Source of the DNA: Limnoperna fortunei
Taxonomy: Eukaryota; Mollusca; Bivalvia; Mytilida; Modiolidae
DNA length: 64,000 nt
NCBI GenBank assembly: GCA_944474755.1
Contig: OX104114.1
Location: 78,044,623 to 78,108,622, forward strand
Direction: 5' to 3'
The notes under the pieces were generated by a model. It saw nothing but the letters and a program-made list of their open reading frames with translations. It did no database searches and had not been told where the DNA came from. Shown piece by piece: positions 60,401-61,919 of this stretch; the first letter of the stretch is position 1, and every line of letters begins with the position of its first letter. The position numbers were made by a program, and so were the translations under genes.

Positions 60401-60411
60401 GAGTCAGCCAT
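15382..60411 (-). CDS. ESYT2: Extended synaptotagmin (E-Syt2/3-like), 21 coding exons, 820 aa
   Basis: E-Syts are ER proteins that tether the ER to the plasma membrane and move glycerolipids between them. Joining the 21 exons listed below gives 2463 nt with consistent phases and no internal stop. Residues 1-40 are basic and cytosolic; 41-70 form the hydrophobic ER hairpin. The SMP lipid-transfer domain runs from about 107 to 300 ('WINK', 'FIGDYV', 'VLPNRI'). C2A (about 304-430) keeps the acidic Ca2+ ligands D330, D377, D379 and D385, with D320 a likely fifth. C2B (about 450-570) has 'PSPY' where 'SDPY' is usual and no acidic third loop, so it probably does not bind Ca2+. Residues 571-668 are a Ser/Pro/Lys/Glu linker in one exon. 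C2C (about 672-805) has a lysine-rich 'SSGGKKKTQ' patch, as in PI(4,5)P2-binding C2C domains. The length suits invertebrate E-Syts. The start ATG has G at -3 and G at +4. E-Syt2 versus E-Syt3 cannot be separated here. Confidence 0.95.
16258..16413 (-). CDS. ESYT2: E-Syt exon 20 (747-799), C2C
   Basis: 156 nt encoding '[20 protein letters not shown]' and '[18 protein letters not shown]'. Acceptor TGTTACAG, donor GTATGT. Confidence 0.95.
16923..17060 (-). CDS. ESYT2: E-Syt exon 19 (701-747), C2C
   Basis: 138 nt encoding '[20 protein letters not shown]', then '[17 protein letters not shown]', including the lysine-rich patch. Acceptor TATTTTAG, donor GTATGT. Confidence 0.95.
18164..18262 (-). 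CDS. ESYT2: E-Syt exon 18 (668-701), C2C start
   Basis: 99 nt encoding '[20 protein letters not shown]' and 'LVVVVHKC'. Acceptor TTTATAG, donor GTAAGT. Confidence 0.95.
18331..18890. mobile_element. MITE with ATACCCCAGCTT termini, interrupted by a SINE
   Basis: The left end reads GTGGACTGTGAGC...GTGATACCCC and the right end GAAGCTGGGGTATAATAA, an inverted pair. It lies in E-Syt intron 17. A sister copy without the SINE is at 54630-54922, sharing 'AGAGCATAAAATCGCTA' and 'ACACCATATGG' in the same order. A looser relative lies at 55540-55793. Confidence 0.75.
18481..18740 (-). mobile_element. tRNA-derived SINE, copy 2, with 12-bp target duplication
   Basis: On the minus strand it starts at GGGGCCTCTGTGGCCGAGTG and ends in a (CAAA)n-like tail, seen on the plus strand as TTTTGTTTGTTTG. 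TGGCACTATAGG flanks it at 18469-18480 and 18741-18752. It is inserted into the MITE at 18331-18890. Confidence 0.88.
19104..19396 (-). CDS. ESYT2: E-Syt exon 17 (571-668), C2B-C2C linker
   Basis: 293 nt. After '[10 protein letters not shown]' the protein becomes low in hydrophobics and rich in Asp/Glu/Lys/Ser/Pro ('DDEDDTSSK', '[11 protein letters not shown]', 'RKAQSPSPT'), a disordered linker with several SP/TP sites. Acceptor TTGAACAG, donor GTATGT. Confidence 0.93.
19749..20072 (+). mobile_element. Truncated copy of the GTCTCGCCTG tandem-core element
   Basis: It begins AAGTGTGGACACAG...ACGTCTCGCCTG like the full copy at 51074 and stops inside the second 146-bp unit at ...TTTAACGTAGT. The 15-mer CCAGCTAAATTAACA flanks it exactly at 19734-19748 and 20073-20087. 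It lies in E-Syt intron 16. Confidence 0.8.
20779..20928 (-). CDS. ESYT2: E-Syt exon 16 (521-570), C2B end
   Basis: 150 nt encoding '[17 protein letters not shown]' to '[10 protein letters not shown]'. The acidic third loop of a Ca2+-binding C2 domain is absent. Acceptor ATTGTAG; donor GTACTG is weak. Confidence 0.92.
20998..21240 (+). mobile_element. tRNA-derived SINE, copy 3
   Basis: Head GGGGCCTCGGTGGCCAAGTG, B box GCAGGTTCGAGTC, body and a truncated tail ending near 'AACAATAAAACAAG'. It lies in intron 15, just upstream (in gene sense) of exon 16. Confidence 0.8.
21313..23276. mobile_element. Pearl/Helentron-like element with ~167-bp tandem core, copy 1
   Basis: The ends carry GCTCACCTGA at 21342-21351 and its complement TCAGGTGAGC at 23262-23271; a palindrome AGGCTCTTAAGAGCCT precedes the left one. 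Between them about 11 copies of a ~167-bp unit ('GGACCATCCAAACAATATTG', 'AAGTCCTGCGGTGGC', 'GCCATTTTGAATTTCCAATT') follow head to tail. Within the array a block of three units (~500 bp) is itself duplicated (about 22012 and 22511). No long reading frame is credible. Architecture (short inverted ends, tandem core) resembles non-autonomous Helitron/Helentron-type molluscan elements; this is inference. Confidence 0.75.
23451..23605. repeat. DIRS left inverted terminal repeat
   Basis: Runs from GAGGGTATTATATAGCATAT to ACCCATGCTCATCAT and is the near-perfect reverse complement of 28510-28665. The outermost left extension 23379-23450 is unique to this end and is copied, complemented, in the internal region at 23659-23746. 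Confidence 0.9.
23659..23793. repeat. DIRS internal complementary region (ICR)
   Basis: Bases 23659-23746 are complementary to the left end (23377-23464), and 23744-23793 are complementary to the right end (28646-28694). The two end-copies are fused at ...GAACATTCTAAT..., so this region holds the sequence of the joined ends. In DIRS1 elements this template restores the termini and forms the circular intermediate. Confidence 0.9.
24013..24960 (-). CDS. DIRS tyrosine recombinase
   Basis: A 315-residue frame of the phage-integrase type that would join a circular DNA copy to the target without an integrase. The N-terminal half is a core-binding-like helical part. Catalytic residues are visible: R153 in '[10 protein letters not shown]', H260-x-x-R263 in '[10 protein letters not shown]', W286 in '[11 protein letters not shown]' and the nucleophile Y296 in 'HKFYHKE'. 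No ATG occurs before residue 75; the frame is open from TTG at 24960 and overlaps the end of the RT frame by 160 nt. Expression must use an unusual start, a frameshift or splicing. No stops or damaged catalytic residues are seen. Confidence 0.92.
   Translation of the reverse strand: MESEGLSTETIRIVLSSWRPSTNKQYELCWKKWTVWCRQQKVDLIRPSETNVLNFLTSLCQNKVSYSVLNTYKSMLFQTLKFFNNIWIVNPQHIIRFMRGYYNLNPPIPKCKYTWDVSKILQYLSDLGPNDSLSLKLLTFKLVTLVALTTASRAQTLLALDVNFMSIYSQKIEFQIQNLMKTTRPGVSIPKVVLYKYHKPDLCVLAVLNEYLKKTAGIRKASNLFISYKTYNKVTTCTIARWLKSVLIAADPKYSSFTAHSFRGTAASLAFSAGVSIQEILNTANWSNAKTFHKFYHKEVVNNSTNFADSVLNSV
24801..26828 (-). CDS. DIRS reverse transcriptase / RNase H / Dam-like polyprotein
   Basis: A 675-residue frame. 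Reverse transcriptase, about 70-300: '[20 protein letters not shown]', '[11 protein letters not shown]', '[11 protein letters not shown]' and the active site 'YIDDS' at 196-200. RNase H, about 355-475, with the catalytic set D362 ('TDAS'), E394 ('LELL'), D419 ('SDNS') and D470 ('HADIMS'). A third domain at about 498-580 reads '[10 protein letters not shown]', '[13 protein letters not shown]' and '[13 protein letters not shown]', like the Dam-type methyltransferase-related domain of DIRS elements, with FPPF where an NPPY-type motif would be. The frame has no early ATG: the first codon that could start it is GTG at 26826-26828, overlapping the Gag TGA, and the first ATG is codon 54. Confidence 0.92.
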   Translation of the reverse strand: MNKVRKLNLDHWKKFTSDEWILDLIKGYKIEFLSYPFQSFVPNEISFSDSEIEMVDKEVQTLIEKGAVELVKEKSDEFISNLFLVPKKDGTLRPVINLRNLNEFVEYQHFKQENINFALEMVQENDFMNSIDLKDAYFSVSIDSNFRKFLAFYWKGNLFRFCVLPFGLASAPRIFTKVMRPIFAVFRENGVKCCYYIDDSLVANANPEICYDETCWIIREFDNLGFSVNFKKSVIIPTQRIIFFGLIIDSKEFKVFLPEEKVQKIISLGEKLLSQKRITIRLLASFTGLVVHAFYAVLLGPIHYRALERDKVKNLRFENDYDKEMLLSTDSRSEINWWLQNIRKMNGKPIRQKQIEYWIETDASLSGWGTRFEQKTTGGRWSTSESTHHINYLELLAIFLSLKSFFSDSKSCHIGIKSDNSTAVSYINCMGGMTSAELDSLASEIWIWCFNRNIFITAQFIPGIQNFHADIMSRNFLDSKEWKLKHDIFLRICSHFFKPDIDLFATRLNYQIEKFVSWTYDPEAFSTDAFSISWSTFQPYIFPPFRLISRVLNKIKEDKVERAIIIVPLWPTQNWYPLLISALISYPARLPGHRDLLTMPHSGEVHPLNRKLILVACVVSGKDWKVKDFQQRLSESSCLHGDHQPINNMNCAGKNGLFGVVNKKLILLDRLRQTF
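26825..28300 (-). CDS. DIRS Gag-like protein
   Basis: A 491-residue frame with a true ATG at 28300. The N-terminal third is Ser/Thr/Lys/Asp-rich and probably disordered. The middle (about 250-400) is a helical Gag-like region ('[16 protein letters not shown]', '[20 protein letters not shown]', '[19 protein letters not shown]'). The C-terminus is rich in Arg and Gly ('GRGRSGYRN', '[12 protein letters not shown]'), suiting nucleic-acid binding. It probably packages the element RNA. There are no zinc knuckles. TGA at 26825-26827 overlaps the GTG that opens the RT frame. Confidence 0.88.
   Translation of the reverse strand: MANHADDEYILSLNSENDDSFSEGSKVQTRSESVTEVSSKKTPRIIKGTSSTKRKMTAGNQTSTGSKIKVKRTGAGKKSVKNDAPLDLDNLKSQLGIDSIINSINALTNVVNSQMGKSTHNSHDNTTSAGATVQGSRPLFSVANTRPLPSATVTRPQENTRRPFISLGDSYEDAQLDWEPNHFDGDYFPDNYSTGSLSVTIDNNQGVDPVQAFNTVFDDTAQVADTELNDFNNNNTETLVVDDVQWDIPQLNTEEKTGSNVCEGLAKAVNAAVSVKSNKDSMLEIAKRHLRPENCKYLCAPRVNKDIWDAVGKQAHSNDLNLQEIQKSMALGMIPIVKLANHLATTKEPLDPISTRGMLTDSISLLGHSFYNLSQKRRHELKSFINPRFRKICGPDVPVTNNLFGDNCNSRLKELGDPSKYSLGYIKSSFVRGRNLNGRGPAVDRNQQGQQQAGYTPRGRGRSGYRNATMSRNFPVQRGLGHRRGQNQNYQ
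28510..28665. repeat. DIRS right inverted terminal repeat
   Basis: Complement of 23451-23605. The outer right extension runs to 28694 (...GGGCGAAATGTATTAGAAT) and is copied in the ICR. The region between here and the Gag ATG at 28300 would be the 5' leader. Confidence 0.9.
28695..29290. repeat. Degenerate ~170-bp tandem-type repeat
   Basis: Units sharing 'TAGTTTT...GTAAAAACTGAAAA', 'ACAAGGGCAATAA', 'GGGGTCAATAACTCCTGCAAGAA' follow one another, ending in 'AAGGTCACCAGGAACTTTGGTCCATGAGAGCTAAC'-like sequence, a worn version of the GGTGAGCT terminus of the pearl-like family. The DIRS element sits at its left edge. Confidence 0.45.
29825..29986 (-). CDS. ESYT2: E-Syt exon 15 (467-520), C2B
   Basis: 162 nt encoding '[17 protein letters not shown]' and '[12 protein letters not shown]'. 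The usual 'SDPY' Asp is Ser 476. Acceptor GACTTCAG, donor GTAAGT. The next intron (15) is 8.9 kb and holds the DIRS-like element. Confidence 0.95.
30344..30414. repeat. Perfect 21-bp inverted repeat in intron 14
   Basis: The arms 30344-30364 and 30394-30414 (core TCTAATTAAAATTAGCCA) are exactly complementary around a 29-base spacer. Probably the ends or core of a small foldback element. Confidence 0.7.
30790..30865 (+). repeat. Dispersed repeat with a perfect TGACGTCA, copy 2
   Basis: TGACGTCA (30797-30804) followed by TTCCAGGGAGTGAA and 'CACATGTGATTTACTAGAAT'; matches the reverse complement of 1610-1740. Confidence 0.5.
31966..32250. mobile_element. MITE with long imperfect terminal inverted repeats
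   Basis: CATCGTTGGAAACCCATGTC at 31966 pairs with GACGTGGGTTTCCGACGATG ending at 32250. Complementarity continues inwards for about 100 bp with gaps ('CTTGTAGA.ATTT', 'TTTTCATGAATATT'). It is non-coding and lies in E-Syt intron 14. Confidence 0.75.
32978..33067 (+). mobile_element. SINE 3' fragment
   Basis: Only the tail of the SINE seen at 10503 and 50256 is present: 'CCATAATATAGCAGGAAAAT', TGCTGAAAGTGCTGTTAAAACACC and a short CAAACAAACA end. Probably 5'-truncated. Confidence 0.65.
33158..34256. repeat. 45-bp minisatellite, about 24 copies
   Basis: The unit contains TTATGGATGCAGGCATAAGT, TCTAGCTTGTCTACCTGTCC and AGTAC. Because 45 is a multiple of three, reading frames stay open on both strands over the array, for example a 15-residue repeat '[15 protein letters not shown]' on the plus strand and '[15 protein letters not shown]' on the minus strand. 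One unit near 33565 has lost two bases, which breaks the plus frame. Variants (AGTACTT / ACTGCTT / AGTACAT; TAGC / TTGC) are interspersed. It lies inside E-Syt intron 14, so coding is unlikely. Confidence 0.9.
34257..36200. other. AT-rich intron 14 sequence, nothing recognised
   Basis: Part of E-Syt intron 14. No repeat boundary, reading frame or RNA gene is supported, apart from a weak pair TTATAGCCTTTAA/TTAAAGGCTACAA near 35700-35760. Confidence 0.4.
36201..36293 (-). CDS. ESYT2: E-Syt exon 14 (436-466), C2B start
   Basis: 93 nt encoding the linker and first C2B strand '[14 protein letters not shown]'. Acceptor TTTGCAG, donor GTAAGT, phase 0. Confidence 0.95.
36383..36540. mobile_element. 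158-bp MITE with GGGCCCAG termini
   Basis: GGGCCCAGCGCCATAAAAC at the left end pairs with GTTTATGGCACTGGGCCC at the right end, with one mismatch and one indel. The interior is non-coding. It lies close to exon 14 (36201-36293), in intron 13. Confidence 0.75.
36541..39009. other. AT-rich intron 13 sequence, nothing recognised
   Basis: No exon-like, RNA or repeat feature that I can support. A short duplicated word 'AACATTA(G/C)ATAAACCAACAT' occurs near 37908 and 37961. Confidence 0.4.
39010..39370. repeat. ~53-bp tandem repeat, about 7 copies
   Basis: Units 'GGTCAATAATATAACCCAAT', 'GGCAGTCAATATTGGTCTAC', 'CATAGTCAAACTA' with spacings of 53, 51, 53, 53, 53 and 45 bp. It abuts the foldback at 39373. 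Confidence 0.85.
39373..39516. repeat. Foldback element, ~44-bp arms
   Basis: CAATTAATGGCTTTGATATA through GGATTTATCAGCC (39373-39416) is mirrored by GGCTGATAAATCC...TATATCAAAGTCATTAATTG (39472-39516). It directly follows the 53-bp array. TTGATTGGTCCAATGA lies about 300 bp beyond (39820s), as near other foldbacks here. Confidence 0.8.
41074..41163 (-). CDS. ESYT2: E-Syt exon 13 (406-435), C2A end
   Basis: 90 nt encoding '[19 protein letters not shown]', the standard C2 C-terminal strand. Acceptor ATTACAG, donor GTATGT, phase 0. Confidence 0.95.
41262..41425 (-). mobile_element. Degenerate SINE with an internal 40-bp duplication
   Basis: Minus-strand SINE: the head (GGGGGAGTGGTTAAGG on minus) is present twice because CCTTAACCACTCCCCCAAAG...ACACAGCTGTA is duplicated in tandem with a 40-bp period. 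The body 'ACTGGCAATCCTTGTCA' and 'GAGGCTCAGTGTT' are recognisable. Confidence 0.6.
41693..41741 (-). CDS. ESYT2: E-Syt exon 12 (389-405)
   Basis: 49 nt encoding '[16 protein letters not shown]'. Acceptor TTTTTATAG, donor GTAAGT. A small exon, supported by phase and by the C2A strand that follows. Confidence 0.92.
42015..42040. repeat. C16-A10 homopolymer tract
   Basis: Sixteen C followed by ten A in intron 11. The length is likely polymorphic or uncertain in assembly. Confidence 0.85.
42517..42602 (-). CDS. ESYT2: E-Syt exon 11 (361-389), C2A Ca2+ loop 3
   Basis: 86 nt encoding '[19 protein letters not shown]'. Asp 377, 379 and 385 are the expected Ca2+ ligands. Donor GTAAGT. Confidence 0.95.
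43129..43221. repeat. Foldback element, ~36-bp arms
   Basis: TTTTTGAAACGAGATGCATT and TTCTCGTTCGTATCTCAT (43129-43165) pair with ATGAGATGACGAGAAAATGC and ATCGAGTTTCATAAAA (43184-43221); the loop contains a smaller GGGC/GCCC hairpin. A perfect TGACGTCA lies at 43258-43265. Intron 10. Confidence 0.8.
43695..43765 (-). CDS. ESYT2: E-Syt exon 10 (337-360), C2A
   Basis: 71 nt encoding '[13 protein letters not shown]' and 'PVWNSVFE', the C2 strand-loop motif. Acceptor TATTTTAG, donor GTGAGT. Confidence 0.95.
44155..44254 (-). CDS. ESYT2: E-Syt exon 9 (304-337), C2A start
   Basis: 100 nt encoding '[17 protein letters not shown]...[12 protein letters not shown]'. It carries D330 of the first Ca2+-binding loop. 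Ends one base into codon 337; donor GTAAGA. Confidence 0.95.
44661..44784 (-). CDS. ESYT2: E-Syt exon 8 (262-303)
   Basis: 124 nt, end of the SMP domain ('[19 protein letters not shown]') and the short link to C2A ('RLKYPLPD'). Acceptor TTGAAAG, donor GTAAGA. Confidence 0.95.
45408..45463 (-). CDS. ESYT2: E-Syt exon 7 (244-262)
   Basis: 56 nt encoding '[18 protein letters not shown]', ending two bases into codon 262. Acceptor TTTTCAG, donor GTAAGA. Confidence 0.94.
46030..46340. repeat. Two-copy ~154-bp tandem repeat in intron 6
   Basis: 'AAAAACTACAAATAGGATTGT...TAACAAAATCTGTTTGTCAAG' is followed by a diverged copy 'AAAAACTACAAACAGGATTGTGTTGAAC...TAACAAAATCTGTTAATG'. Probably the worn core of a pearl-like element. 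Confidence 0.5.
46465..46554 (-). CDS. ESYT2: E-Syt exon 6 (214-243)
   Basis: 90 nt encoding '[13 protein letters not shown]...FFLNNP', the SMP core. Acceptor TTATTAG, donor GTAAGT, phase 0. Confidence 0.95.
47340..47522 (+). mobile_element. 3' end of a pearl-like element, degenerate
   Basis: Ends in 'AATAGCTCACATTACCCTTT' and GGGTCAGGTTAGCTAG, a mutated version of the terminal hairpin at 49884-49914. Intron 5. Confidence 0.55.
47639..47705 (-). CDS. ESYT2: E-Syt exon 5 (191-213)
   Basis: 67 nt. The first base completes codon 191. Encodes '[20 protein letters not shown]' and ends in phase 0 at 'LQ'. Acceptor TTTACAG, donor GTTAGC. Confidence 0.93.
48392..49915. mobile_element. Pearl/Helentron-like element, copy 2
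   Basis: Same ends as 21313-23276: the palindrome AGGCTCTTAAGAGCCT, GCTCACCTGA at 48422-48431 and TCAGGTGAGC at 49904-49913. Here the right end is more complete: a GCCGCCGCCGACGG tract (about 49850) and then the hairpin AGCTCACTTGACCC/GGGTCAGGTGAGCT. The core has fewer ~167-bp units and is interrupted by the retroelement at 49121-49631. Intron 4. Confidence 0.78.
49121..49631 (-). mobile_element. Non-LTR retroelement 3' end / SINE-like insertion
   Basis: On the minus strand it ends 'ATAGCTGAAATATTGCTGCT', CGGGCGTTAAACACC and (AATC)n. This tail resembles the conserved 3' domain of molluscan SINEs of the RUDI/V type and their LINE partners. AAGAGTTTCAGAG is duplicated at 49108-49120 and 49632-49644. 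It is GC-richer than its surroundings. The family name is inference; the insertion and its 13-bp duplication are seen. Confidence 0.8.
50256..50520 (+). mobile_element. tRNA-derived SINE, copy 4 (most complete)
   Basis: Head GGGGCCTCGGTGGCTGAGTG, B-box region GCGGGTTGGATTC, body, then GCTGAAGTTGGCTGTAAAAC and a CAAACAAACAAACA tail. Intron 4, near exon 4. Confidence 0.85.
50677..50753 (-). CDS. ESYT2: E-Syt exon 4 (166-191)
   Basis: 77 nt, encoding '[11 protein letters not shown]...IYMDLDI' of the SMP domain. It ends two bases into codon 191; donor GTAAGT. Confidence 0.94.
51074..52054. mobile_element. Tandem-core element with GTCTCGCCTG termini, full copy
   Basis: It begins AAGTGTGGACACAG...GTCTCGCCTG and ends CAGGCGAGACAATAAAACTG, an exact 10-bp inverted pair. 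The core has about 4.5 copies of a 146-bp unit (the word GTCATGTACTA recurs at 51301, 51447, 51593 and 51739). Near the right end is a (GCC)n tract at about 51975-51995. Its plan matches the TCAGGTGAGC family, but the sequences differ. It ends ~110 bp from exon 3. Confidence 0.8.
52162..52296 (-). CDS. ESYT2: E-Syt exon 3 (121-165)
   Basis: 135 nt encoding the SMP part '[15 protein letters not shown]...FLKIDLGDI'. TTTTTTTTCAG acceptor, GTAAGT donor, phase 0. Confidence 0.95.
54630..54922. mobile_element. MITE with ATACCCCAGCTT termini, uninterrupted copy
   Basis: Sister of 18331-18890: CGGACTGTGAGCCATTGCTC, GTGATACCCCAGCTTTC, 'AGAGCATAAAATCGCTA', then TTCGAAGCAGTGGTATAAAA. It lacks the SINE, giving the empty-site order. 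Intron 2. Confidence 0.75.
54970..55128. repeat. Foldback element, ~75-bp arms
   Basis: TGGATTATCGGATTTCTCCA, ATCGAGATAGTTAAATTATG and GAATTTTAAGTCC on the left are mirrored on the right with few mismatches; the centre is GAGCCTTGGCGAGG. A perfect TGACGTCA follows at 55241-55248 and a CCAATCA word at about 55280. Intron 2. Confidence 0.82.
55540..55793. mobile_element. MITE-like relative of the ATACCCC family
   Basis: Starts 'TGTGGACTGAAAGCATG...GTGTCATACCCCTGCTT', includes 'ATGGACAGACGGACCGACAG' and ends TTTGCGATGGGTATAAA. Close in plan to the copy at 54630 but diverged. Confidence 0.5.
55820..55861 (-). CDS. ESYT2: E-Syt exon 2 (107-120)
   Basis: A 42-nt exon, phase 0 on both sides, encoding [14 protein letters not shown], the signature start of the E-Syt SMP domain. 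The acceptor is TTTTTTTTTCAG and the donor GTGAGA. It is too small to be found by reading-frame length alone. Confidence 0.95.
56690..56750 (-). mobile_element. Truncated non-LTR/SINE 3' end
   Basis: GATTGATTGGATGTTTGCTT, TACGTCCAGCGAGCAGTATT and TCACCTATATTCAGG match the tail of the insertion at 49121-49631 in the same orientation. Only the last ~60 bp is present. Intron 1 side of exon 2. Confidence 0.55.
58168..58262. repeat. Foldback element, ~40-bp arms
   Basis: TCATTTACTGTATCAGATTT...GTGTGTATC pairs with GATACCGACCC...AGATACAGTAAATAAT; the centre is GAGTCCGAGGACAA. A GGTCCAATGA word lies ~30 bp downstream. Intron 1. Confidence 0.7.
58927..58992. repeat. Perfect 17-bp inverted repeat
   Basis: GATGCAAGGGGTGGAGC (58927-58943) and GCTCCACCCCTTGCATC (58976-58992) pair exactly around 32 bases. 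Intron 1. Confidence 0.75.
60094..60411 (-). CDS. ESYT2: E-Syt exon 1 (residues 1-106)
   Basis: Starts at ATG 60411. It encodes the basic N-terminus, the ER membrane hairpin ('[13 protein letters not shown]', then '[10 protein letters not shown]') and the lead into the SMP domain, ending '...DDLPSW'. The donor is GTATGT immediately below 60094. A run-on reading past the donor gives only nine more residues, so the splice is well supported by the exon 2 match. Confidence 0.95.
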
Positions 60412-60900
60412 TTCTGATATAAATCTAACGACGAATCATCGACGAAAGTGACTGATGTGGAAAAATATTCAACCGTGGCCTTGACTAATGTTATTTTTAT
60501 TACAAACCTGTAGCAGACAGCACTTATTCTTACCTAGCCGAATGGTATAATCCAGGGGGAGGATTGGCTAATGACAACAATAATTACTTTAAAACCGATT
60601 GTTTAGATAATAAAAATTCATTTTTAATTAAAAAATATAGAAAGTAATTACAACAATTATAATGGATATTTAATGAGTACTGTTCTTTTAAGCAAAAAAT
60701 AATAAATCCGAAAACTTCTTTACCCTCGTAAAAATGAACCACTCGCATAGATGTGTTTACGATTGTTGTTAATATTCTATCAAAGATAGAAAGTCTTTGT
60801 GCGAGAATATTGCACATGTAATAATTTTATTAAGAAATTTGAGGCAAACATTAAACAAATAGATCACAGTACTAGTTGTACAATAATACGACCCATTTTC
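60412..60900 (-). promoter_or_regulatory. E-Syt 5' flank, presumed promoter and 5' UTR
   Basis: This lies directly upstream of the E-Syt ATG. I see no TATA box at a useful distance and no CpG-rich island by eye. The role is inferred only from position. Confidence 0.3.
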
Positions 60901-61005
60901 GCACATACCAAAGCTTTGAAAATGGCGGCGTTAGTGACAAACTACTTGTCAAAAATATTTGGTTAAAATCATTAAATTTCTTACGAGGAAATGCCGTCAG
61001 AAAGA
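60880..61005 (+). other. Possible divergent first exon (weak)
   Basis: AAAATGGCGGCGTTAG at 60919-60934 is a strong start context (A at -3, G at +4), but the frame stops after 14 codons (60922-60966). A second ATG at 60991 runs five codons to a strong donor, AAAGA|GTAAGTC (61006). This could be a leader exon of a gene transcribed away from E-Syt. No downstream exon was recognised. Confidence 0.18.
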
Positions 61006-61616
61006 GTAAGTCAACACAGGAATCTTGCCATTTTCATGCCTTAAATATCTTTAAATATGTAACTATTCTATATCATATTTGAATCCACTAGTCTACAGTC
61101 TCTACTGTACAGTGTACATTCCATACCATAGTCATTTTCAGTCAGTTTAAAACTCTAAAGAGCTCGTGTTTATTGTTATATGTCAACGACTTAAATTTGC
61201 TTGACTTGACATAAGCATAGCAAAGCTGGATGCATCACCATCGGTTTTTAGTTTGAGAACGTTATGAATATGTTAGGGTTTTGTGTAGCTAGCCACATTT
61301 TTGGATTTGATTAGCCACTAAAATCGTACATAGTCAGGGCTCACATTGGAGGGCAACTTAAGCGAAGAAGACGCTTATCCAGGTTCCACTTTGCCCTCGA
61401 TCATTTTCAAAAGCGAAGTGAAGTCACCCTGTCATTCTGAACAATCGCCCACCATGTATGTTGCATTTCAGTTTTATTCCTATTTTTTGTAGGAAATTAA
61501 TTATGTTTAGTATTATATAAGACTGATTAGTTAATCAAACTTTCTTTGATACTTATCCTTAATAAATAAAACTGCTCAAAATAAACCCATATAAAAGTAA
61601 AAATAAAAATTACCAA
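61006..61616. other. Intergenic, nothing recognised
   Basis: No reading frame or repeat boundary is supported. The word CCCTGTCATTCTGAA near 61427 is roughly complementary to TTCAGAATGACAAGG near 61890, which may extend the hairpin that follows. Confidence 0.35.
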
Positions 61617-61857
61617 CACAATGTAACTTCTCACTGTTGTCCACCCACTTTTCTGTTCTATCCCAACATCTCCCTGTCAGCCTCAAAAAAGAGAAGAGAC
61701 TTCTACCTATAATTTTGACTTAGCTTGAGCCCTGATAGCAGTTCTCACACTGGGTCAGAATTATAGTGGGAAGTCTCTTCTCTTTTTTGAGGCTGACAGG
61801 GAGATGTTGGGATAGAACAGAGAAGTGGGTGGACAACAGGGAGAAGTTGCATTGTAT
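61617..61857. repeat. Long near-perfect hairpin, ~100-bp arms
   Basis: The left arm 61617-61717 and right arm 61755-61857 are about 93% complementary by eye, including an uninterrupted stretch of about 50 bp (TCTGTTCTATCCCAACATC ... AAAAAAGAGAAGAGACTTC). The loop is ~35-45 bases. Transcription across it would give a long double-stranded RNA. It may be a foldback transposon or a hairpin RNA source. Confidence 0.85.
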
Positions 61858-61919
61858 GCAGTCCCATCTGTGGAGGCAAGAAACATCTTTTTCAGAATGA
61901 CAAGGACTTACAGAGCCAC

